64,000 bases of DNA from Neocallimastix lanati (nom. inval.). Lineage: Eukaryota; Neocallimastigomycota; Neocallimastigomycetes; Neocallimastigales; Neocallimastigaceae. The stretch covers positions 1 through 64,000 of the forward strand of contig JACVTC010000260.1 in the NCBI GenBank assembly GCA_016946835.1, given 5' to 3'. The translations under genes and the position numbers were made by a program. Every line of letters starts with the position of its first letter. Positions within the stretch are counted from its first letter, which is position 1. This document shows positions 53,621 through 64,000 of this stretch, in pieces. The notes beneath the pieces were generated by a model. That model searched no databases. It saw nothing but the letters and a program-made list of their open reading frames with translations, and was not told the DNA's origin.

Positions 53621-56600
53621 TCAAGCATCAGCTATAGTCCAACATAAACCAGTATTTGATTTTAAATTTGAACTACAATAATATGCTTTTAAAGGATTAC
53701 TATTTTCTACGCATAAATTTTTATTATTATAAGTAATTGCTTTTCCTGAATCATCAAAAAGTTCGAGTAGTTGTGCTTTCCTGCTATTAATGGTTGCAGT
53801 ATCCTTATAGTTTGCTAGTGTTTTAAAACGAGTAGTTGTGCTTGAACATTTTTTAAGAGAAAAATAACTTGATGATTTAGCACTATTCAAGCTTAAGCAA
53901 TAATCTGTTACCTTTTTATTATTATCTGTAATTGCTAATGAACCATCATTCTTCCAATACCACGTATGATAATATTGCCATGAGTCTGAACTAGTAATTT
54001 TAACAGGATTTAATTCGTTAGTTATAGCATTAACTCCTATATAATATTTACTTCCATTATGGGCTCTAAAGGTAACATATTTTCCTTGAACTGGATATTG
54101 ATTAACCAATTTATCTTTTTCATTATAAATGTTAATAATGCCATCTTTGGAATCGCATTTCACGGTATATTTACCAGATTCCTTTTTACTTCCAATGGTT
54201 TTGGAATTCGAGGAAAAGAGTAACTGTCCATAATTATTAACTGTAATTTTTGTTTCTTTTTTATTCAAAGTTTCTTTTTTTCCATTTTTGTTGATGTAAT
54301 ACGCCACATTATCTATGAGAGATAAGCAACAGTAGGTTTTGTCACATAATTCCATGTTATTTAATAAAGAGTTACTTCCTGTTATTAAACTTGATAAAGT
54401 TTTTGGCTGTGGGAACGTCGATAGAGTAACTCCTTCACTGTTAGTAATACTAACTTTACCATTGCCTATACATTTCATTGTATAAGGAGCAGTAGCTTTA
54501 GCATCCACTTTACCAATAGATCCTATGGGTTGTCTATTAGTTATATCGGTAATGACGAAAGTACCATCGGATGGATTGAGCTGTGCATAGTCCACTTCAC
54601 CATCTAAATTTTTCCATAATACTTCTTCATTTCCCGTATAATATTCTCGAATTACGATTTTGTCGGATCGTATAGATAAACCATAGGTGCCACAGTCAAG
54701 TGTATCTCCTAAATACATTCGTCCACGTTTAGATTCATCAGTATTAATTTCTGAAAGATTCCAAACTGGTCTCTTACGACGTTGTTCCGCTGGTACAGCA
54801 TATTCCGCTTCTTCATATGCATTAACCAACTGGTAGAATGATCCTTTATCATTTGTAATAGTAGCTTCCTTGCGTACAAAAGAGTAAGGTGGAAAAGTCT
54901 TGTGATCGGTTTGGAAGATAACGCCTTTATTGGTTTTAATTGCACCATTGTTTTCTATTTGCATATAGAGAACTCCTTTGGTAAAAATATCTTCTTGGAT
55001 TCCTGAAATTCCTTTATCCGTAAGACTCATAACTAATTGATTTTTAGTATTGTAGATTCCTTCATATACGTATAATTTGTTGCAGTTCTTATCATTGGAA
55101 ACTAATTGATCACATTGTCTTCCTTGTCTATGCATCCAAAGATAATTACCATCAGATTCCTTAATAACAGTAGTAAAAACATTATTCACTAATTCACAAG
55201 TCAATTTCAATGGCAACTTTGGATTCTCAAATGAAAGTAAAGTAGTCGATCCCAATTTTAATTCACCTGTCTCTGGATCTAATTCTAAATTTTCAGAGGT
55301 GGAGGCATCAAATAGTTTAAAGCCTTCACCATCATAGATGCCCTTTTTAGATTTGTCATAATTCAAGCAAATTTGCTCGGTACCTTCGTAATATAATTTA
55401 TTACCAGGGCATATAGCGTTATTATATATATAACTTTCAATAAAGTTATTGTGATTACAAACACCATCATTGGAATTTAATTTTTTATAATATAAAGCAT
55501 TACCATCACTATCTTTAATTTGAAGAACGTACGATCCTTCATTATTTATACATTCCATAGTGGTAGGAAGTTTAACATCTCTTTTGGAAAAATCTATCCA
55601 GGTGGTGCCGTTATCAAATTTGACTGAGCCCGTAATACTATCCATATAAATATATTTTAAATTTTCTGCTTTTTGGAATTCCAAAATGTCATTTGTTTTG
55701 TAAATACCCTCCGGTTGAATCATAATACAGACATTACCTTTTTTGTCAACTAATTTATCATATAAAGAGAGATGATTTTCACTGTCACTTCTTAAATATT
55801 CATAAGTTCTTTCTGGATAAAGGAAAATAATTTTTCCGTCCGATTCTGCAACCAAGGCATTTTTATTATCGATTTGTTTACATCTTAGGGAGACCGTTTT
55901 TTGAGTTGGGAATTTATAAATTTCAGTTAACGTTTGAATGCCGTTTTGACTATTAACAACCAATTTATTCTCATTCGTAATAAATAATTGAAATCCTTTA
56001 GTGAAATTAATACCAAAAATATTTTTACTAGTCTCTGGATATATAACTTGATTTGAACTCAATAATAGACAAGATAGTTCTTCATTCTCAGAATAAATCA
56101 AGTTTTCTCCAACTAATAAGTGATTTCCTTCTTCCGGCGTTAGTCCTTTCGACGTTACCAAAGCTAATTTCTTTTTGTATTCAGGATAACTGTAATAAAC
56201 GGTTGAGGAATCCTCCGTTTCAATTATGACTCTATCTTTATAGTAATAACTCTTACAATGAAGTATGGTCTTTTTATCTCTCACTTTATCGATAGCCTGT
56301 ATAGATTTTAATATTCCATTAACTGAAACGTCTATTGAAGATGGCGAAAGCATAACATAATCAATGGTTCCATTTCCTTCATAAAACGGCTCCTTACTAT
56401 CGAAAAATGTAATCTTATTTCCATGAACCGTAACGCAATTTTTCTCAATATTAGTGTCATTGCGATATTTTAAAGATTCACCTTCGTATAGCTTGTCATT
56501 TTCATTCAATATATATTTAGTTTCCAAGTTAGGATAAATCGATATAATATTTTCGGAATTGCGAATTTCAAATCGGTAGCCTCCTTTAATTTCGGAACAG

Positions 56601-59600
56601 AATAATTCTACTGAATCCGTGCTATTATTATTATTGATTGGTATTGTTCCTAATTTCACTTTGGCTAAATTAAATCCATCAATGCCTGAATTAGTCACTT
56701 GGATGTAATGAATATCTTTTTGGATTTCATTCTTAAATTCCATAATTTGAGGGGAACTTAAATAGGTTATATTTATTGGTTTTTCCTCGTTACTAAAATA
56801 GAGTGAACCCTTCTTTAACTGAATACATGGCTTTTCACCCTTTTCATCATATAATATTTCGTTATCATATAAAATATCATTAGATTTGAGCCTTGTTTTC
56901 ACATTATATTTTGGATATCTCCATAATATTTCTTGGTTTAATGAAAGAACCATTCCAAATACACCGTTGTACGTTTCACATTGAAGGGTAAAGTTGTCTT
57001 TAAGTTCTTCTTCTTTCCAATCTCGTTTCTTAAGTTCGAAATCGATAAGAGGCTTGGATGAATTCACATTATCGTAGATACCATCCTTTTTTAATATGAT
57101 ACTATTGGCATCTTTACTAAGCTTTGATAATGGTTCCTTCTGACCATGGAAATAGATACCATCTTCTTTTAAATTTAAACATGCCTTTTTACCATCGTCT
57201 TTTTCAACAAGTTGTTGATCCATATAAAGCTTAGAATTTAAATAAAGTATTTCGTATTGAGTAACCGGATAACTCCATAATACTTGATTATTACTTTCAT
57301 CAAAAATGGCCACCGATGTTTTACTAAGACATTTCATAATTACATTATGCTTTTCAGGATTGTCAATACTAATATAATTTTCAATATAACCACTTTTATC
57401 GATGATATTAAACGCACTACTTTCATTAGGATCAATTGTAAATATTCCACCATCTTTACTTGGTAAAATGGCAACAGTAGAATACTTTTGAACATTTTCA
57501 CTATTTTTCGTATTGTCATTCGTATTGTCATTCGTATTGTCATTCGTATTGTCATTCGTATTGTCATTCGTATTGTCATTCGTATTGTCGTTCGTACTGT
57601 CTTTCGTATTATCTTTCGTACTGTCTTTCGTATTATCTTTCTTATTATCTTTCGTATTATTTTTCGTATTATCTTTAGTATTATCTTTCGTATTGTCATT
57701 CATATTGTCATTCATATTGTCATTCATATTGTCTTTCGTATTTGAAATCGCGGTTTGAATATAGAGACCGGTTTCATTAAAGCTTAAGCAATATTCATCT
57801 TGGGTATACCATAGTTTATTTCCAATGTAAAGAGTATTATTTCTTTGCGTATTAGTAATGGAATACTTATAAATAGGGGGATATTGCCATACTATATTTT
57901 TTTCTGAATCTTCTAATACTAATTCGTAGGTTTCATCAACTAAAGCACAATGAAGCCTGGTTGGTTTATTAACAATCTCTGGAATTTCTTGGAATTTCTC
58001 CCCATCGATATAGATACCTCCATCCTTTTCGCTCAATGACAATTGCTTACTATTCTCTTTAGGGAAAAAAGGTTTACTATCACCATAGGCATAAGCCCCA
58101 TCTGGTCTTAACAGTAAACACATACCAACATTAGTATAATTGGTAGTAATGGAACCAATATCAGGGTTGATGACTTCGTTGGTTTCATTATTATAAATGA
58201 TTCCATCTAAAGTTCGAATGAAAACCTCCGGTTCGTCACTTCTTAAATCAGTATATTTTTCTGGTGGGAATATCCATAATAATTCGTTAGATGGACTGTG
58301 TATAATATTTATATGGGACGGCTCATAAACATCGTCATTTTTACGATATTTCATAGTTAGGAACATAAGATAAGTTTCATTTTCTTTTGTTTTAGGTCCC
58401 TGAACTCCTGTGGTGAACAAAACATTATTATAAGCATCATAAACATTAAAAACCCCTTCATCAGATAATCGACCTTCCACAATTCTTGGATTTCTTTCGG
58501 TAATCGGGTTCATGATACGATATTCTTCGTTATTAAAGTCTTCAAAATATATATAAGCACCACTTAAATACATATTTGCTGTACTTCTATGATGTGGTAC
58601 TTTTTCTTTTTTGGCTTCATCGTACTTAAATAACATCAAATCATTATATAATCTTTCACCAACAAGAATATGATTTATTTCTTTGCTGGAACTGCTAAGA
58701 TGATTGAAGGAATTAGGTCTGAAAGTTACATCACATAATGGTCTTTTCTGAATTTCACTGTACTTTATTAATTCATTCATTCCTTTATTTTTCCACATAT
58801 TCCAAATTTCTTCTCCTTTACTATTCATAATTCTGAAAGTACCGGAATTTAGTACCTCTAATCGGTAATTAATTTTGTTAATATCTATAGTTCTATTTTT
58901 TTTCTTACCTTCTATTTCACCATCTTCTTCACCTTCTTCCGCACCTTCTCTATTATTTTCATTTCTACCTTCTGTGTTATCTTCTTCTTCCATATTTTCA
59001 TAATTTACTGTATTAAAAATTATATAGTTGTTTTTATCAAGTACTTGAAGGGTTCCGTCTTGGTGTAGATGTAATGTGTAAGGACGTTGTCCGAACCATA
59101 CTTTGGCAGTTTGAGATTCCCAAATAGTAACTTTGTTATCTTTAAAAATTAGATTACCTGTTTCTTGTAAAATTAAAGCGAACCGTTTATTTTCTGATCT
59201 AATGCCTTGTCCTTCTTTAAGAAAATGGTTACATCCATTAAATTGCAAATAATTTTCTTCAATATACTCATACTTTTTCAAATTGACATGTTTATCATAT
59301 CGGTAGCGATAATTGATATTATCGGTAATCGAACCATCCAAAAATGGATAGCCATAAAATTCAGGTAAATAAAATCCATTAGTGATTGTTTCATTCACTG
59401 TAATACCTCCAGATTGTGGATTACTGGACCAGATCATTATTTTATCATCATCATATAAGGATAAACCGTTAAATGTATATTGTGGTAAATCTGAATCCTT
59501 TTCTGAAACTACTAATTTATAGCCCTGTAAATCGTTTGAAAAACCAACTTTGGAATGTTGATAACCTGGTCCAACAGTAGACCAAATAACTCGTTCTCCT

Positions 59601-60398
59601 TTAATTACTTCAATATTAGAAGCTCGCTTTTCTAGCATGGATCTGTAGTTACATTTATCTTTATATTTTGTATAGTTTTTACAAGAATCATCGATTATAT
59701 TTTCATTTATGCATTGATAATAATGATTACATATGCTAATCATGTCATCTGATTCATTTACTTTTTCTAATTTTTCTAATGTTATTTCTTCATTCACTGA
59801 TCTTTTGTTAACTCTTCCTCTAGCATTACATTCTAAATAATAACTTTCATACGCTTCACAGGATTCATCCTCCCATCCATTATTAGCGCATTCAAGGAAA
59901 TGATTACAGATGTCACTTAAAGTATTGACAGGTTTTGAAATATCATAATGAATATTATCATTATCGGGATTAAATTCTGTAGTTTCTTGGGTTTCCTCTT
60001 GGTTCTCCTGGGTATAATAAGATCCAATACATTTAGATTCAATATCACTACAATCACATTCGTCCACTAATTCATTATATTGATCTTCATAATCATAAAG
60101 TTCCATAGTTTCCATATAATCTTCTTCTAAATAAAGTTTAATATATTTTTCATTTAAGCATACCAAGTTACAATTGATTTCCTCATTTGATATTGCCTCC
60201 TCTATATCAGCACATGGCCAGTGTTCATTACAACTTTTTTCATTGTCGTCATATTCTATAATTTTAATATTTTCATTTTCATCAAACGTTCCTAACAAAA
60301 AATCTGAATAGCAAAAAGAATTAAATAAATCGTCTTCGTTAACAATCGAGTTGTTATTTGAAGTAGGTTGTATTGAATTTTTAGTAGTGGTAGTGATA

Positions 60399-60452
<54 letters not shown>

Positions 60453-62746
60453 ATGGCTAAATTTGATTTTTTTGTTGTTGTGACAGTAATAGTTGATATT
60501 GATTTTTTAGTAGTGGTAGCAACAGTTGAATTTGATTTTTTAGTTATTGTGCTAGTAATAGTAGAATTTTTATTAACTTTTGTAGTAGTTTTGATATCTT
60601 TAATTGTACTTTTTAAAGTTGTTTTAATTTCAACTGTTGGTACTTCTATTCCACTAAAATATTCTTTTTCTAAATCAAGAATTTGTCGAGTATAATTATT
60701 TTCCTTGTCATAGTCCGGATTTGAGGTATAATCAACATTCTTAAATTCAGCTCCATAAGTAGATCTATCATAACCTAAGAATTCCGATGAAACGATTTCT
60801 CCATGTCCCAATTTACTAATTCTAAAATAAGTTTTTGATGGTGTAAATCCATAGGTATAGGTTTCCCAAAAATTAGTCGAACCTTCTCGAAGCACAAAGT
60901 TACTACTATTACTTTCTTGTTTGAAAATTACACCATTATTACTTCCCCCAAAGGAAGTATGTAATTCTTGTATATCACAATTATTTCTATCTGAACAAAG
61001 ATATGAAACACCTTTCATCGCATTCAATGGATTGTTATGAAAGTTGGCATTGTCAAAAGTTATATCTTGAAAATAAAAATAATCTATTACTTTTGAACCA
61101 GAAGGTACACATTGAGGCCTGGAGGCCATAATACTTCTTATTTTATCTTTATTTTCTTCTGTTGCATCAGATTTATTAATATCTGGTACAGCTACATGAG
61201 CCAACACGTATTTTACTTCCGGTTCATGATTTTGATAGTATTCATAGTCATCTTCATTATCAAATTTTTCCACACATTCATACACTTCATTAATAATATA
61301 TGAACTATAAGATATATAATAGTCACAGGATTCACCCGGATTTGCATCAAATGTTTTACTTACCGTGATGGATTCGGTCGAAGATTTATTTTCTTCGTAG
61401 ACTAAAGACCAATTAGTATCGTCGGTATCCGTGGTCGAATTTTCACTTGAATTGGTTACGCCAATATCTTTTGTTTCTGTATGAGTATTAGAAGTACTTC
61501 CACCATTCGTTCTAGCTACCGAATTGGAAATGGAATTTGAATTTGTGGACGTTTCCCCATTCGTCCTGGCTTCAGAAATACTATCGGATTTTGAATCTGT
61601 AGTGGATTCGGAGGTAGAACTACCTTTTGTTTTCGCGTCACTACTTCCTTCACTTCTCGTCGTTCCATTCTGATCTCCAGTGGTGGTCTGTTTTGTTCTT
61701 GAATTTGTAGTTGCCGTCGATTCATTTTTCGTATCGGTATAGCTTCCTTCCGCACCGACACTGAAAATGCCATCAATTCCAATACTTACAGAACCTCCAC
61801 CACTTATTTGTCGGCCATTTTCTCTGGTAGTAGTTGTTCCAGATTCTTCTCCAGTTGTTACATCCTTATTCTTTGTATGGGTATCTTGAAAGTCCTTTGT
61901 TGTAGTTATTGTATCCGAATCATTGGTTTCTTTACTATTTGTTTTTTGAATAGAATTTTCTTCTGTACTTGTAATTGAATTACTTATTTCAATTGCTCTA
62001 CTTCTTGAATCTTCTTGAGTGTCTGTCTTACAAACAGATTCTTCCACTGTGGTAGCAATACTGTCCTGTAAACTACTGGATTCCTGTTCTTGTCTGGAAG
62101 ATCCTAAAGTGACACTTTTAGAGTGAGAACTTCCTATGGTTAAGGACGTACTTATTCCAGATGAATAATTAAAGTCAAAATTTACCGTGGTGGAGCATTT
62201 CGCACTGCTATCCTTACCACAATTAATGGACGCCACTACTCCTTTATTTATATCTATCATATATCCCTTGTGGATATGTGCATTTTCAATTCCCGTTAAT
62301 TCATTACTGTATGGATTTGCTAATCCTGATTTACTAGTTAAAAGCTTACATTCACTGTAAATTTTACTATTAATAAAGTCATTCATATCATCGACATATT
62401 CGTCATTTTCAATCCCATCCCCCGTGTCTATCGGTGAATCTGTTTTATATTCATTATCTATGGTCGATTTAGCTTTATATTTTAAAGTTATTTCAACATT
62501 TAAAATATTTTTTAGCGTTATCGTTTGTAATGGTTGATTTATTTCGGAAAAGTCACATTCTCCAAAAAAGGTATTATGAGGACTGAAATTCTTCTCTTTT
62601 ATGTATCGAATTTTGGTTTCCTTTAGATTCGCATCTTTTTCCATATACATTTCATTATTTGAATAAATACATACGTCCGCTTTAATCAGTTTAAAAAAAC
62701 TAATTAATATTAACAATATAAGTTGAAAAATTATTTTTAATTTCAT
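53621..62746 (-). CDS. Giant secreted multi-module lectin-like protein (3041 aa)
   Basis: Seen: N-terminal signal peptide (hydrophobic core 5-20, likely cut after about residue 23). A Ser/Thr-rich region spans about 195-455 with a Gly-rich core (GGGSVSIGIDGIFSVGAEGS). A poly-Thr linker lies at about 755-790 and a Cys-rich segment at about 800-915. Two identical-spacing 4-Cys modules (C947-C973, C1006-C1032) are each followed by Lys-Arg (981-982, 1040-1041). About twelve ~120-residue modules with a W/Y-x-YP-like signature lie near 1494, 1622, 1826, 1945, 2075, 2187, 2312, 2419, 2540, 2662, 2782 and 2885. An N-D-N-T repeat lies at about 1667-1746, and a C-terminal Cys-containing domain at about 2890-3041. 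Known: segments near 1170-1260 (GNLIF..., TIWES, QDGTLQV) resemble bulb-type (mannose-binding) lectin repeats; the C-terminus recalls ricin-type beta-trefoils. Inferred: a non-enzymatic, carbohydrate-binding surface or secreted scaffold/adhesin. There is no hydrophobic GPI-type tail, no catalytic motif, and the specific family is not recognised. The start is the only ATG that opens a signal peptide. Confidence 0.85.
57508..57745 (-). repeat. 12-bp in-frame minisatellite coding (Asn-Asp-Asn-Thr)n
   Basis: A 12-base unit (read on + as gtcattcgtatt) is tandemly repeated about 20 times with variants, encoding N-D-N-T/K-D-N-T/M-N-D-N. It inserts a flexible polar stretch between two lectin-like modules at about residues 1667-1746, widening the module spacing there from ~120 to ~200 residues. 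The identical tract in the left copy is at 3677-3914 with no change in unit number, notable for a sequence type that normally varies fast. Confidence 0.9.
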
Positions 62747-64000
62747 TTTATTTTTTTAAAATAAATTCATTTATTTTTTAAGTTATTTATATTTATTTAT
62801 TTATTTATTTATTTATTTTATTTTATATTGGTTTAATTTTTTTAATATTATTGCAGTTAATTTTTACTTTTTTTTTTTTTTTGATATTTTACCGTTTATT
62901 TCATTTTATTTTGCTTAAAATAACCACTACTTATTTAGTTATTGAGTATTTAATTATTTATTTATTTTATTATTTTTATTAATATTTTATTATTTTATAC
63001 TTTCCAACTAAAATATGGTTTATTTTTTCTAGTTATTTTTTATTTAATTTATTTTATGTTTTATTATTTTATTTTATATTTTTTTTATTATATCCAAAAA
63101 TATTTTATTATTCTTTGGTATTTTACAATTTATTATATTTTAATATATAATATAAATAATTATTATATTATATATATTTAAATGTAATGGTATAACTACT
63201 TTCCAAGATTTCTTTTTTATTTGTTAAATAAATATTTTTAAATAAACGCTTCTAAATTTAATTATTTATTTATTTTTTTTCTATTAAAAACATAATTATT
63301 TTTTTTTTTTCAATTTATTATTCTATATCAAAATACCACAAATAAAGTTATTTGTAGACGATTTAAGCATCTTTAAGTATAATAAATAAATTATTTCTGT
63401 TTTATTTATTAAAATATGTTATTTAAACTTTATTTAGTATAACTAATTATTTATTTTTAACATAAATAAAATTATAATAATTAAAATTCATAATTAATTC
63501 GACTTATTTTTTTAAATAAAAATTCAAATTTATTATATATTAGCATTTATTTATATATATATTATATATATATTTATATATATATATTTATATATATATA
63601 CATTTATATATATATTTATATATATATATTTATATATATATTTATATATATATTTATATATATATATATTTATATATATATATATATAGGAATATAAATT
63701 TAATAATTTATATATTAATTCTCTTTATTTTTTTTAGCGTGTAATCTTTGCAATTATATAATTATAATTTTTATAAATATAATGTTTATTATAATAAATT
63801 ATATTTTTTATTTGTATTTCTATATAAATGTTAATAAACTATAATAAATTATTTATATATATATTAAATAAAACTTTTAATACGGTTTTAAAATTAATTT
63901 TAACTCTATCTTTAATATTTCCTATTCTATTAAAGTAATATTTAATAATATTTCCTATAAATAATAATTTTGTTTCCTATTTAATTAGGTGTATCCGCCC
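62747..64000. other. Upstream region of the intact giant gene, cut by the window end
   Basis: Same sequence as 8916-10170, including the T runs, the TATATATTTA microsatellite at 63548-63688 and the patch ending gtatccgccc. If the repeat continues, a second copy of the 10631 secreted gene should begin about 460 bp beyond the window. Confidence 0.75.

Larger units (their letters stand above)
53830..64000. repeat. Right copy of >=10.17 kb direct repeat
   Basis: Partner of 1-10170. The alignment offset is 53829 at the left edge, 53831 across most of the coding sequence and 53830 at the window end, as expected from the observed single-base indels. This copy has an uninterrupted reading frame and continues leftwards into unique flank (53601-53829), which the left copy lacks only because the window starts there. 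Confidence 0.95.

Overview
The window is very AT-rich eukaryotic nuclear-type DNA. Genes are long, single-exon and use the standard code, with TAA, TAG and TGA stops all seen. They are separated by intergenic DNA that is almost pure A/T. Secreted proteins with huge poly-Thr linkers, poly-Asn tracts, Kex2-type Lys-Arg sites, a subtilisin fused to a type-18 chitin-binding domain, and the low GC together suggest an anaerobic gut fungus (Neocallimastigomycota). This placement is inference: no rRNA or taxonomic marker gene is present.

Layout, left to right. (1) 1-8915 (-): 3'-truncated copy of a giant secreted repeat protein. (2) 10631-14005 and 17176-21138 (+): two large secreted proteins that look like distant paralogues, of unknown function. 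(3) 21973-24099 (+): cytoplasmic ankyrin-repeat protein. (4) 24100-35995: an 11.9 kb gene desert with minisatellites and one decayed coding remnant. (5) 35996-41143 (-): 1715-residue ankyrin-like protein with three SUMO-interaction-like motifs and a basic tail. (6) 41144-46915: gene-free, with a 4 x ~455 bp tandem array, a decayed secreted-domain fragment, a MITE-like inverted repeat and a perfect 33 bp hairpin. (7) 46916-50392 (-): secreted subtilisin-like protease with CBM18, Thr linker and C-terminal domain. (8) 51388-52356 (+): small secreted Ser/Thr-rich protein. (9) 53621-62746 (-): the complete 3041-residue giant protein, then the start of its upstream region.

The most striking structural fact is that 1-10170 and 53830-64000 are almost identical direct repeats. 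I found seven single-base homopolymer-type indels and no substitution in the parts compared. Both copies are cut by the window edges, so the sequence has a period of about 53.83 kb. That fits a recent tandem segmental duplication, a circular molecule read past its start, or an assembly overlap; sequence alone cannot separate these.

Functionally, five of the six distinct intact loci other than the ankyrin genes' cytoplasmic products are not enzymes of a pathway; rather, the window is dominated by secreted proteins: a giant multi-module lectin-like protein, a protease that can dock on chitin, a small mucin-like protein and two large proteins of unknown role. They plausibly act at the cell surface or in plant and microbial biomass. 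No operon logic applies. Divergent pairs (giant/10631 gene; protease/small secreted protein) share 1-1.7 kb upstream regions.
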